Source of the DNA: DASYQD01 sp963846495
Lineage (GTDB): Bacteria > Acidobacteriota > Thermoanaerobaculia > Multivoradales > JAIOJS01
DNA length: 64,000 nucleotides
Reading direction: 5' to 3'
NCBI GenBank assembly: GCA_963846495.1
Contig: CAWJWP010000016.1
Span: 1-64,000, forward strand
Shown here: positions 1-9,800 of the stretch, in pieces
How positions within the stretch are numbered: position 1 is the first letter of the stretch
Layout of the letters: the number at the start of each line of letters is the position of its first letter
Made by a program: the position numbers and the translations under genes
Notes under the pieces: model-generated
Databases searched by the model: none
Seen by the model: the letters and a program-made list of their open reading frames with translations, nothing else
Told to the model about the DNA's origin: nothing

Positions 1-2
1 CG

Positions 3-2024
3 CCCGGCGACGACGGCCCGGGCAGCGACGGTGTGGTCGTCATTGGCTGGAAGCTGTGGCAAGCGCAGTTTGGCGGCCAGCCCGACGTCGTCGGACGCAC
101 GATCCGCGTCAACGGCACGCTGCGCGAGGTGATCGGCGTCATGCCGGAGGGCTTCCTCTTCCCCATCCGCGAGGAGATCTGGGCGACGCTGCCGCACGAT
201 CCGGCGCGCCTGCGCCGCGGCGAGGGCACGACGCTCGAGGCCTTCGGACGGCTGCGCGACGGCATCACCTTTGACCAGGCCGGCGCCGACCTCTCGCGCA
301 TCGCCACCCGCCTCGCCGAGCAGCACCCCGACACCAACAAGGGCATCGGCGCGGTCGTCAAGCCCTACACCGAGGAGTACGTCAGCGGCGAGATCAAGAC
401 GCTGCTCTACCTCATGCTCGGCGCCACCTGCGGCGTGCTCCTCATCGCCTGCGCCAACGTCGCCAACCTGCTGCTCTCGCGCGCCGCGGTCAAGGGCAAG
501 GAGGTGGCGGTGCGCTCCGCGCTCGGCGCCGGGCGCTGGCGGGTGATCCAGCGGACGATCGCGGAGTCGCTGGTGCTCGCGGGGGCCGGCGCGGCGATCG
601 GCATCGGGCTCGCGTGGCTCGGCGTCACGGCGTTCAACCGCGCCATCGCGCCCACGGATCCGCCGTTCTGGATCGACATCCGCCTCGACGCGGCCGCGCT
701 CGCCGTGGTGGCCCTCGCCACGCTCTTCGCGGGCGTGGCCGCCGGCTTCGCCCCGGCCCTGCAGGCGAGCGGCAACCGCATCAACGAGATCCTCAAGGAC
801 GAGAGCCGCGGCGCCTCGAGCCTGCGCCTCGGCCGGCTGTCGCGTGGGCTCGTGGTCGCGCAGGTCGCCGTCTCCTGCGTGCTGCTCGTGCTCACCGGGC
901 TCATGGTCAAGAGCGTGACGCGGCTCGAAGGCGCCGACTTCGGCATCGAGAAGGACAAGGTGTTCTCGGCGCGCGTCGCGCTCTTCGAGAAGGACTACCC
1001 CGACAGCGCGGCGCGCCAGCGCTTCTTCGACGACGTGGCGCAGCGGCTGGCCGCGCTGCCAGGCGTCGAAGCGGCGGCCCTCGGCGACTCGATGCCGGTG
1101 ACCGGCTCGGGAGGCGACCGCTTCCGGCTCGAGGGCAAGGACTACACCAACGAGAACGACCGGCCCGAGGCCCACCTCGCGGCGGTGAGCCCGTCGTACT
1201 TCGACACCCTGGGCGCGCGTCTGGTATCGGGGCGCGACTTCACCGCGGGCGACCGCGACGGCAGCCTGCCGGTGGTGATCGTCAACCAGTCCTTCGCGCG
1301 CCGCCACTTCGGCTCCGACAACCCGCTCGGCAAGCGGCTCGGGATCGACGGCCCCGCCGAGGAGGGAACAGACCCGCCGTTGCTATGGGCGACGGTCGTC
1401 GGCGTCGTGCCCGACCTCTATATGGACGGCACCGACAACGAGGAGCCGGAGGGCATGTACGTGCCGCTCGCACAGCACGACCGCTCGTTCATGAGCCTGC
1501 TCGCGCGCACGCGCGGCGAGCCGATGGCGCTCGCCCGGCCGGTGCGCGCGATGGTCAATAGCGTCGACGCCAACCAGCCGCTCTACTTCGTGCGCACGGT
1601 GGGCGAGGCGATCCAGCAACAGACTTGGCACTACCGAGTGTTCGGCTCGCTCTTCATGATCTTCGGCGCCGTGGCGCTGCTGCTCGCCGCGGTCGGGCTC
1701 TACGGCGTGATGTCGTTCTCGGTCGGCAGGCGTCGCCAGGAAGTCGGCGTCCGCATGGCGCTCGGCGCCGAGGCGTCGCAGGTGGTGCGGCTGATCTTCC
1801 GCCAGGGCGCGCGGCAGATCCTCATCGGTCTCGGCATCGGCCTCGCCATCGCGCCGCTGCTGTCGAACTTCCTGCGCATGGTGCTCTTCGGCGTCAGCCC
1901 GTGGGACCCCGCGACGTTCGCGCTCATCGTCACGGTGCTCTCGCTCACCGGCGCCGCCGCGTGCCTGGTGCCGGCGAGGCGGGCGGCGGCGGTCTCGCCG
2001 CTGGTCGCGTTGCGGGGGCAGTGA
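3..2024 (+). CDS. ADOP-family ABC transporter permease (MacB/FtsX type), 5' end outside window
   Basis: The reading frame is open to the left window edge, so the start codon and the first transmembrane helix are missing. What remains (about 670 residues) has the end of a MacB-like periplasmic core (motif VGRTIRVNG, then a GVMPEGF turn), an FtsX block with helices around CGVLLIACANVANLLLSRA, a second periplasmic core, and a second FtsX block ending in the typical PARRAAAVSPLVALR tail. Two core-plus-FtsX units in one chain is the layout of the Acidobacterial duplicated orphan permeases, which are usually found without an adjacent ATPase gene. It should sit in the inner membrane; the substrate is unknown. 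The M28 peptidase gene follows 42 bp downstream on the same strand. Family assignment is firm, function is not. Confidence 0.9.
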   Translation, partial: PGDDGPGSDGVVVIGWKLWQAQFGGQPDVVGRTIRVNGTLREVIGVMPEGFLFPIREEIWATLPHDPARLRRGEGTTLEAFGRLRDGITFDQAGADLSRIATRLAEQHPDTNKGIGAVVKPYTEEYVSGEIKTLLYLMLGATCGVLLIACANVANLLLSRAAVKGKEVAVRSALGAGRWRVIQRTIAESLVLAGAGAAIGIGLAWLGVTAFNRAIAPTDPPFWIDIRLDAAALAVVALATLFAGVAAGFAPALQASGNRINEILKDESRGASSLRLGRLSRGLVVAQVAVSCVLLVLTGLMVKSVTRLEGADFGIEKDKVFSARVALFEKDYPDSAARQRFFDDVAQRLAALPGVEAAALGDSMPVTGSGGDRFRLEGKDYTNENDRPEAHLAAVSPSYFDTLGARLVSGRDFTAGDRDGSLPVVIVNQSFARRHFGSDNPLGKRLGIDGPAEEGTDPPLLWATVVGVVPDLYMDGTDNEEPEGMYVPLAQHDRSFMSLLARTRGEPMALARPVRAMVNSVDANQPLYFVRTVGEAIQQQTWHYRVFGSLFMIFGAVALLLAAVGLYGVMSFSVGRRRQEVGVRMALGAEASQVVRLIFRQGARQILIGLGIGLAIAPLLSNFLRMVLFGVSPWDPATFALIVTVLSLTGAAACLVPARRAAAVSPLVALRGQ

Positions 2025-2066
2025 CCGCGTCGCTCTCGTCGTACGCTACGGCGAGGGAGGACGCCA

Positions 2067-3326
2067 ATGCTCGACGGAACGCTTCGCCGAGAGATCGAAA
2101 GACGGCTCGCGGTAGTGGCGACGATCCTGCTGCTCGGCGCTGCCTCCGCCGCGATCGCGCAGCAGGGCGGCGCCACGCAGACCGCGCCAGATCCGCAGGA
2201 CGCGATGACGCGGAAGCTGCTCGCCCGGCTCGACCTCGAGAAGTACAAGGCGACCATCAAAGGGCTCACGCAGTTCGGGGATCGGCGGCAGGGCACGGAG
2301 CGCAACCGCAAGGCGGTGGACTGGATCGAGGCGCAGCTCCGGAGCTACGGCTGCCCGACCGAGCGGCTGCGCTACGTGTACGACCCGCCGGCCGCCGGCC
2401 GCGCCCGGCCGAGCAGGCGCCCTTCGAGCCGGTCATCGCGAGCGGCGAGGTGCGTCTCGGCCCCGGCGGCTCGCGCTACCGCGGCATCCAGCGCGCCACG
2501 GGAGTGAACACCGATCCGAACGCCCAGCCGGACGCGAAGCTGCGGGAGCTCAACGCCGAGCCCGCCGACGAACGGCCCGCGCGAGCAGGTGTACTGCACC
2601 AAGGTCGGGACGACGCGTCCGAACGAGATGTACATCGTCGGCGCGCACATGGACGGGCACGGCTGGGGAGAAGCGGCCAACGACAACGGGTCGGGCACCG
2701 CGCTCGTCATGGAGCTGGCGCGCATCTTCAGCATGCCCGACGTGCAGACCGAGCGCAGCATCCGCTTCGTGCTGTGGAACAACGAGGAGACGGGGCTCAA
2801 CGGCGCGCGGGCTTACGTCGAGCAGCGCGCCGGCCTGCAGGGGAAGGAGGACCCGCCGGGGTCCGGACGCTACCCGGAGCCGAAGTGGCTCGCCATGATC
2901 CAGCACGACATGATGATGTGGGACCACGGCATGCCTCGCGCCGACGGGACGTGGAACCCGGAGCAGCGGCCGGAGGCCGACATCAACATCGAGTTCCAGT
3001 CGACCGCGCTGCGCGCCGACGAAGCGATGAAGCTGGCCTTCTTCTTCCGCGCCGCGAACGAGAAGTTCGCGACCGACTATCCGGCGGCCGTCGGCAACCA
3101 CATGACGAACACCGACTCGACCCCGTTCATGGACTTCGTACCGGCGATCAGCCTGCGCGAGAACGAGCGCGGCATGCACACCGGCGCCGGCTGGAACCCG
3201 ACCTGGCACCAGCCGATCGACGTCTACGCGACGTTCTCGGACAAGGACTTCCGCCTCGGCTTCAACGCCGCGCAGACGACGGGCGGCGCGATCGCCCTGC
3301 TGGCCGGCTTGAAGATCGTCGAGTGA
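2067..3326 (+). pseudogene. M28-family zinc aminopeptidase, interrupted by two compensating frameshifts
   Basis: An ATG at 2067 with a GGGAGG ribosome site 6 bases upstream opens an exported protein (hydrophobic stretch ATILLLGAASAAIA). The frame runs to about 2385-2410 in GC-rich sequence, continues in the -1 frame (reading APFEPVIASGEVRLG) to about 2560-2570, then returns to the original frame (TNGPREQVYCTKVG) and runs to the TGA at 3326. The last part has the M28 metal-binding pattern: GAHMDGHGWGEAANDNGSG, then NNEETGLNGA and a later NHMTNTDSTPF. Rejoined, the product is about 420 residues, normal for secreted M28 peptidases. The protein code is well preserved on both sides of each shift, so a one-base deletion and a one-base insertion, either real or from sequencing, explain it. 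The listing is as a pseudogene because no single frame encodes the whole enzyme. Confidence 0.8.
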
Positions 3327-3363
3327 CGATGGTCGCGACCGGCGCGCTGCCGGGCGTGAGCGC

Positions 3364-4818
3364 TCAGCGCGCCGAGCTGCCCTTGGCGTAGAGGTCGATC
3401 ACCCGGTTGATGGCGCGCTGGCAGACGGCGCAGAACGGGACGCGGTCGCGGGTGAACATGATGCAGTCGACCTGCGGGCGGAAGTACCCCTTCGCCTCGT
3501 AGTTGGCGCCTTCGAAGGCGCCCACCTTGCCGGCGTACGGCTCGGCGGCGAAGCGCGCTTCCTCCTCGTCGCGCTGGCGGCGGAAGAGCGCGTCCATCTC
3601 GCTCTCCGGCCGCCGCTCGGCGCGGATCTTTCGGCGCTCGGCCTGGATCTCGCGCGAGCGCGTCTCGAAGGCCTCCTTGCTCCACGGCGTCGGCAGCGGC
3701 GTGCCCGGCGCGACGAGGTCGCGCCACTTGAGCTTCGCCGGGTCGAGCAGAGCGGTGACGTTGGGCTCCCACGGCTCGGTGCGGTCGGCGGCCGGCTCGT
3801 AGGCGACGTCGGAGGTGTAGTACTCGTCGGCGAGCGCGGCCATGTGGTGGCCGAACTCGTGGACGAAGACGTAGGGCGACCACTCGCTGTCGGCGGCGAC
3901 GGTGGCGAACTGGCCGAAGATGCCGCCGCCGCCGTAGGTGTTCGTGTTGGTCATGATCTCGACGAACTCGTACGGCGCCTGCGAGGCGACGTCGCGGAAG
4001 CCCCGGTTGTCGAAGGTGAGGATGTAGCGCTCGGAGCGGAAGGCGTCGTAGGTCGTGCCCACCGGCGAGCGCCGGTAGATGCCCGTCGACGGCCGTGAGA
4101 CTCCCGACTCCGCCGCCGCCGGACAGAGACCCCAGACGTTGAAGTCGGCGCGTCGCGAGGCGAAGGGCTCGACGGCGAAGAGCAGCCCCATCAGCCGCTT
4201 CGCGTCGCCTTCGCACTTGCCGCGCTGGGCGGCGGTGTAGCCGTCGCCGAGGATCAACAGGTCGACCTTGTCGGCCGGGTCGCCCGAGCGCTGCAGCCGC
4301 AGCAGCGCGCCGGCGCTGGGCGGCGCGGCGCGGTCGACCAGCATGTCGGCGGGGTCGATCACCGTCGACCAGAGCTCGCGGAAATCGTTCGCCTTGTCGC
4401 GCTTCTTGATCACCACCTGCACCGGCGCGGCGGGCGCCGGGAAGCGCAGCGACTCGCCGAAGGCGCCGTTGGAGGTCGCCGCCTCGCCCGTCGTCTCCCA
4501 CTCGCCGTAGATCGAGGCGAAGCCCCGCGAGTAGACGACGCGGCGCGTCGTGCGGTCGATCACCTCGAAGAAGTACTTGCCGAGGTTGGTGTCGTCGATC
4601 GCCTTGGCCGGGTCGCCGGGCCAGGGCAGCGGCTCCAGTACCACCCGCTCGAGCGCGAAGTGCTCCTCGCGGGCGTTGCCGGAGTGCACATAGTCGACGC
4701 GCAGCGTCCGCGGCGGCGCCGTGGCCCCCGCCGCCGGCAACGCGCCAGCGCAGAGAACATTGAGCGCGATCGCCCCGAGAGCGAGGGCGGAGCGATGCAG
4801 CGGCGAGCAGTCGGGCAT
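3364..4818 (-). CDS. Secreted M64-family (IgA peptidase-like) metallopeptidase
   Basis: The 484-residue protein begins with a signal peptide (hydrophobic LALGAIALNVLCAGALPA, residues about 11-30). The N-terminal half contains a beta-rich domain; then LLILGDGYTAAQ marks the start of the M64 catalytic domain, and the zinc site HEFGHHMAALADEYY lies at about residues 320-334 (two His plus an Asp/Glu in the extended pattern). The C-terminal part has a charged helical segment rich in Arg and Glu (about 385-425) and several Cys (CIMFTRDRVPFCAVC) that may form disulfides. Length and motif match peptidase_M64 proteins, which act outside the cytoplasm on unknown protein substrates. Its gene ends 37 bp from the convergent M28 gene. 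Family is well supported by the motif; the substrate cannot be told from sequence. Confidence 0.85.
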   Translation of the reverse strand: MPDCSPLHRSALALGAIALNVLCAGALPAAGATAPPRTLRVDYVHSGNAREEHFALERVVLEPLPWPGDPAKAIDDTNLGKYFFEVIDRTTRRVVYSRGFASIYGEWETTGEAATSNGAFGESLRFPAPAAPVQVVIKKRDKANDFRELWSTVIDPADMLVDRAAPPSAGALLRLQRSGDPADKVDLLILGDGYTAAQRGKCEGDAKRLMGLLFAVEPFASRRADFNVWGLCPAAAESGVSRPSTGIYRRSPVGTTYDAFRSERYILTFDNRGFRDVASQAPYEFVEIMTNTNTYGGGGIFGQFATVAADSEWSPYVFVHEFGHHMAALADEYYTSDVAYEPAADRTEPWEPNVTALLDPAKLKWRDLVAPGTPLPTPWSKEAFETRSREIQAERRKIRAERRPESEMDALFRRQRDEEEARFAAEPYAGKVGAFEGANYEAKGYFRPQVDCIMFTRDRVPFCAVCQRAINRVIDLYAKGSSAR

Positions 4819-4906
4819 TTGGCGGGCCTCCGGAGGCCGAGTCTACGGCTGTCACACCGCGCGAGTCCTGAATGCCCGCTTCGAGAGCCGCCCGGAGCTG
4901 CCCAGG

Positions 4907-4940
4907 AAAACCAACGCCGGCGGCGGGGTGCGCCGCCGGC
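4907..4940 (-). terminator. Intrinsic terminator downstream of the beta-helix gene
   Basis: A perfect 10-bp stem (4916-4925 with 4931-4940) closes a 5-base loop. Read on the minus strand it comes 20 bases after the stop codon at 4961 and is followed by GTTGGTTTTCC, a T-rich tail. It separates the beta-helix gene from the M64 gene on the same strand. Confidence 0.65.
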
Positions 4941-4960
4941 ACGCCAAGGCAATCAGGGTC

Positions 4961-6111
4961 CTACGGGCAGGTGTTGGTGTAGAAGACGGCGTTCTCGTCC
5001 CACACGCCCATGCAGCCGATCCAGCCCGCCGCCGAGGTGGCACCGCCAGCCAATTCCGTCGAAGCGACCGAGGCATTGCCCACCGTCACCACGGTTCCCG
5101 TGGAACCGAGGACGCTCGAGCCCTTGAGGACGACCGCTCCGCCTCCCGCCTGGTCGATCCCGTAGTTGGTGGTGCTCGCGACGTGGCCCCAGATGTTGCT
5201 TCTCGCGATGTCCAGATAGGCCCAAGTGGGCGAATCGAGGAATACGCCGTAGGACGAGCTCCCGCCTGCCGCGCTCACGTCGACATTGCGGATCGCGAGG
5301 TCCTCTTGACCTCCCCAGCCGTTGTTCTCGTCGGCGAAGATGCCATAGTTCGAGGTAGCGTTGGACACGTTGATCTTGCTGTCGCGGAGCCCGACAGCGT
5401 CAGGCGGTCCAGCATGGAAACGCCGTAGGTGGTATTGGCTGCGGTAGCGGAGATCTGGCTGCGCAGGATGACGGACCTGGCGCCGGAGAAGTTGTTCTTG
5501 AAGCTCACGCCGTAGGCGATGGAACCCGAGCCGAACGAGGCGGCGCCGATCTCACACTCCTCGATCCGCGGCGCCGCCTGCAGGTTGCGGATCCCATAGA
5601 CGACGCTGCCGCTGACGCCCTGCGCCGCCACCTTCACGCGGTAGAGGCGAGGGAAAGCCCCGTCGTTGAAGACACCGGCCACGTGCGGCACCGTCGAGGT
5701 GGCGCTCGCCTCGACGGTCAGCAGCCGCAGCTCCGCGTCGCTGGCGCCGTTGACCGTGCCGCCGCTGCCGGAAGCGGTGACGTCCACCGCTCCGCGGATG
5801 ATCGTCACGCCGATGCCCGAGCCCTCGATGTCGACCCAGGAGCGCATGGGCAGCGGGGTGGAACCGATGTCGTAGATGCCCGGTTCGATCTTGAGCAGCC
5901 AGGGATTGGTCGACGACGGCGAGGAGATCCCGGACAAGGCATTGCGGAGCGCCGTACCGCTGGAGGCGGGATTGCCGGGTACCGAAGACACCAGAACCGT
6001 GCGGTTCTGCGCCATCGCCGATTGCGCGACCAGCGAAAGAAGCAATCCGCAGCACACCCGAAACACCCCCTGCTTCCATGACGCGAGTGAACGACCGTCG
6101 TGAGTAGCCAT
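4961..6111 (-). pseudogene. Exported right-handed beta-helix (pectate-lyase-like fold) protein with one frameshift
   Basis: The ATG at 6111 is preceded by AAGGAG and followed by a signal peptide (VCCGLLLSLVAQSAMAQ). The body reads as short repeated rungs typical of parallel beta-helix proteins (EPGIYDIGSTPLPMRSWVDI, GSGIGVTIIRG, repeated YGV/YGI motifs). Near 5385-5395 the frame breaks; the neighbouring frame continues with the same rung style (LRDSKINVSNATSNYGIF) to a TAG at 4961. Rejoined length is about 380 residues. No catalytic residues are recognisable, so it may bind or display rather than cleave polysaccharide. A single-base indel, real or technical, accounts for the break. The upstream region carries one copy of a 73-bp direct repeat. 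Confidence 0.7.
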
Positions 6112-6144
6112 CGCACGTCTCCTTGTAAAGATTCCGAGTTTGAG

Positions 6145-6217
6145 CTGCCATTCGACACGTCCGGCGGCGCGGTAGAAACCCCCGAAAGAGCGAATCGGGC
6201 TCTGCCTTTCGGCAGAG
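6145..6217. repeat. 73-bp direct repeat, copy 1 (left of Rhs operon A)
   Basis: This block matches 12852-12924 in the same orientation with three mismatches in 73 bp. It starts with CTGCCATTCGACACGTCC and ends inside the hairpin listed separately. Both copies lie between the end of one minus-strand gene and 34-39 bp before the start of the next, so each may hold a terminator for the first and a promoter for the second. Together they bracket the segment holding Rhs operon A. Confidence 0.85.
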
Positions 6218-6221
6218 CCCG
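6196..6221 (-). terminator. Strong hairpin, probable terminator of Rhs operon A
   Basis: A perfect 11-bp stem (6196-6206 with 6211-6221) closes a 4-base loop; on the minus strand the loop is GAAA and the stem is followed by ATTCGCTCTTTC. It lies 30 bp after the last gene of operon A. The second repeat copy at 12852 has a decayed version of this stem. Confidence 0.55.
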
Positions 6222-6250
6222 TCTACGACCGAAGGCGAGGGGAGCGATCC

Positions 6251-6676
6251 CTACTTTCCTGCTAGCGTGACCGGCCGCCCGTCGCGAAAAATGATGTCCG
6301 CATCATAGGCGCCGTGAATCGCGACTTGCGGCATCGCGAAGTAGTCACGAACCCGTGCCACGTCGAGGCGCCTGTCAGCTCCCTTCGACACCAACAAGTA
6401 GGAGAACCGACCGCTTCGTGGGGCAACCGCGACGAGGATTGGACTGCCCCACGAATCCCTGCCTTTGTTGATGGAACGCACGATCCCCTCGATCCTCGCC
6501 TCGGGGCTCGCGGCACGCTCGAGCTCGACCTCACGCTCGATCAGCTCACTCGCCAGCCGAAGGTTCGCGAACGTGCGCACCTGGCGGGCGCGGCGGACAA
6601 ATCCCACGCCGATGGCCAGAACGACCAGGCAGAGCGCCAGGGCCAGGCTCAAGGCGACCAACTGGATTCGGCGCAT
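6251..6676 (-). CDS. Single-pass membrane protein with pseudopilin-like C-terminus, downstream of Rhs A
   Basis: The protein (about 141 residues from the ATG at 6676; in-frame starts at 6700 and 6736 are also possible, none has a strong ribosome site) has one N-terminal transmembrane helix (LVALSLALALCLVVLAIGVGF), a charged helix (ASELIEREVELERAA) and a small C-terminal domain with RDSWGSPILVAV and YLLVSKGADRR. The WG-P and GAD motifs resemble the C-terminal domain of type II secretion major pseudopilins (GspG), but no prepilin peptidase site is visible. Its place directly after Rhs A is where an immunity protein is expected, so it is either an immunity candidate or a membrane protein unrelated to it. 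Neither role is shown by the sequence. Confidence 0.6.
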   Translation of the reverse strand: MRRIQLVALSLALALCLVVLAIGVGFVRRARQVRTFANLRLASELIEREVELERAASPEARIEGIVRSINKGRDSWGSPILVAVAPRSGRFSYLLVSKGADRRLDVARVRDYFAMPQVAIHGAYDADIIFRDGRPVTLAGK

Positions 6677-6841
6677 ACGGACTCTAGTGGCAGACCCCAT
6701 CCGCGCTGCAGAAACCGGAGCCCTTGAACGTGTCACGCCGCGCGGCCTTGCGCTGGGGGCGCTTGGGGAAGAAAGTCTTTAGGAAGGTCTTGCGACCGGC
6801 ACTCTGGTCCGGCTTGAAAGCAATACCACCCAGGTGGGCCT

Positions 6842-9800
6842 TTAGTTCATGACCCGGCCCATCAGCGCAGTTGGCAAATCGAGCGGACCAGCCTTCGAGA
6901 GATTGCCACCGGGACCCACCAGACCGCCAGCCCGAAGTACGTTTGACACCGCCTTGGCGCAGTTTTCCCGCACCATGATGCCGGCGCCGGCCGCATCGAT
7001 ATCGGTGCCCGCGAAGGGGTCGCGCCGAATGAAATCGATCATCGCGCGATCCTGCTCGGAAGTCGTCTCTAGAACGCTCATGATGACGGTGCGGCCTTCC
7101 GAGTTGTAGCCCTCGATGAAGGCGCCCACCCCGTCGCTGAAGTCGAAATCTCCCCCATAGCTCACTCCGGCAGAGTCCCCGTCAGCAGCCTGAACGAAGA
7201 CCGCCGAGTGGCCAAACGCTTCGTAGAGGCCCTCCCCGGAGGCGACCGTGAAGACCAGGGCTGTCTGGCCATCCGGATCCACGTATTGGACTGGATTGCC
7301 GAGTGCATAGGCATAGCGGTTCCAACTCTGTGGTCTTACCGGGTCGCCGCCAGCGGGGTCGACGGAGAGGAATCTCGCCGTCAGCGGCGAATAGAACCTC
7401 GCATGCATGTAGTCGAGGTCATCGGCCACGCTGGCGGGATTGCCGAGGTCCCGCTCATGGCCGGTGAACTTCATCTGCTCGCCATCCTGGGTCGTGCTCG
7501 TCAGCTCCTCGCCGAAGGGCAGGTAGGCGTGGTACGCCAGCTTCGACATGGCGGTCGAGGTGATGAGCCGCGGCGTCCCGAGGTGGTCGAGGTGGTAGTG
7601 CCTGGTGTACCCCTTGTCCGGGTACGGGAGTGAGAACCCGCGGACGATGAGGGGAGAGATCGCTCCCCGCGAGACCTGGGAGTCGGGGCAGAAGGCGCCG
7701 CCGCCGCAGCCGTGGTCGATGCCGCGGCGGTCGGTCTCCTCGATGTGCGAGCAGAACGGATGCGTGGCGGGCACGTCGGAGAAGGTCCGCGGCTGCCCTG
7801 CGATGCAAGCCGGCGGGTTCCAGGCGTTGGCCCTGGAGGTGTAGACCGCCACGGCGCCTCTCCCGACCGGGTTCTCGGGGCAGAAGATGTCGGGTCCGCA
7901 ACCGCCGGTCAGGCCCTCGGCCTTCGCCCTCGCGATGTAGGCGCAGAAGGGGTGCGTGTCGGGCACGTCCGTGTACGGCACGGCGAAGCCGTTCAGGCTG
8001 CATTGGGCCGGGTTGTAGACGATGCCGCGCGCGCGGTAGACAAAGACGATCGTCGCGGCGCGCGTCGCGTTGTTGACGGGGCAATATTGATCCGCCCCGC
8101 AACCCGTGGTTACGCCGGAGGCCTTCATCGCCTCGATCTCCGCGGCGTACGGATGGGTCGGCGGGACGTCGGTAAAGCTCATCTGCGCCTGCGTGCCTTC
8201 CGACGCCAGCAGCTGTCCGCCGCGGTAGAAGTACTCGCGGGGGGACCACCCGGTCTGTTCCCGGAACTCGCGCAGCACCTTGCCGTCGAGGTCGCGCAAC
8301 GACCAGTTGGCGGCGCCGCCGCCCTGGCGGAACTCGAACAGGCGCTCGTCGCCGGCAGTGTAGACGTAGCGCCAGTCCTCGGCGCCGTTGAGCATCTTGG
8401 TCATCATGCCGAAGCCGTCGACCTCGTAGGTGGCGCCGTTGAAGCCCACCATGTTGCCCGCCACGTCGTAGGAGGCGCCGTTGTGTCGGTTGGTGAGGGC
8501 GTTCGTCGGCGTCGAACGGCCGGAAGCCACGGGGTCGCCACCGATGTTGGTGAGATTCCCGAACGGATCGTAGGTGTAGGTCTGGTACCGCAGCTGCCCG
8601 CCGCCGGTGGGACCGTCGTAGACGTGCCCGTCGATCACGCGGCTCACGTGGTCGTAGAGGAAGTAGGCGTTGCCCATCTTCTTGACGTTGCCGGCGCCAT
8701 CGTAGAGGTAAGTGCCGGTGCTCCACAGGTCGCTCGAGGCTCCGGCGCGCCGCGCCGCGAGCGATGCCGGTCGCGCCATGCCGTCGGGGTCGTTGGCCTG
8801 GGTGTCGACGACGCCGTTCGTGTGGGTGACCTGGTTGACCATGCCGTTGGGGTGATAGGTGATGGCGTCGGCAAAGCCGGTGACCGCGGTCAGCCTGCCC
8901 TGGGTGTACACCTGACTCACCGTGCGGGGCACCGAGGGGCACGGCGTGAACGTGCAGTTGGGGTAGCCGAGGCTGGTCACGTTGCCCAATGGGTCGTAGG
9001 TCCAGGTCTGCTCGAAGATGCGGTTGGGCGACTGGCCGAAGATGCGGAACTGGGTGAGCCGGTGCGAGGGCCGGCCTTGCCGGCCGCCGTAGGTGTAGGT
9101 CTCGTCGATCTGCAGCGGCACCGCGGGGTTGTAGGGCGTGCTCAAGTAGTTGTAGCGAGTGGCGACGTGCAGGCGGCCGTTGGTCCGTACGTTGGCTGCG
9201 TTCGAGGTGCCGTAGGTGAAGGACTTCAGCGTGCCCACGCCCGCCTGGCTCACCGTCGTCACCCGCTCGGCGCGGTCGTAGCCGAAGGTGAGGTCCGCCT
9301 TCGGCTCGCCGGGCACGTTGCAGGCCTGGTTCGAGCACTCGTGCCTGCGGCCGGCATGGCCGCGGCTGTCGTAATTGCTGTGGAAGACGAAGCCGTTGCC
9401 GCTGGCCCCCTTCTCCGGGTGCACCTCGCTGAGCAGGAAGCCGCGCTGGTCGTAGGTGAACCAGCGATTCTGGGTGCCCGCGGAGGTCTGCTGCTGGACG
9501 CGAAAGATGCGGTTGCCGACGTCGTAGGTGTAGCTCGTCGTCGTGTTGGTGAAGGTGGGGTAGCTGCCCTGTGCCTCCTCCTTGACCTGACTCAGGCGGC
9601 CCTGGCGGTCGTAGATCTCGGTCGTCCAGGCAGCGTGCTCGTCGTCGTTGAGAACGTCGGCCACCTTCACGGATCGCCCCACCGTTCGCACGCCGGCGTA
9701 GGCGAAGTTGACCTTGTGGTCGAAGCCGTCCGGCGGCGTGACCAGCCCGGGCCTGCCGAACGGGTCATATTCCGAGTAGGTCGTCTTCTTCGCGACGTTG

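Noticed and set aside
1625..3391. 588-codon plus-strand frame across the ADOP and M28 genes
   Set aside because: Only the stretch of about 2400-2565 reads as protein (middle part of the frameshifted M28 gene); the rest is a shadow.
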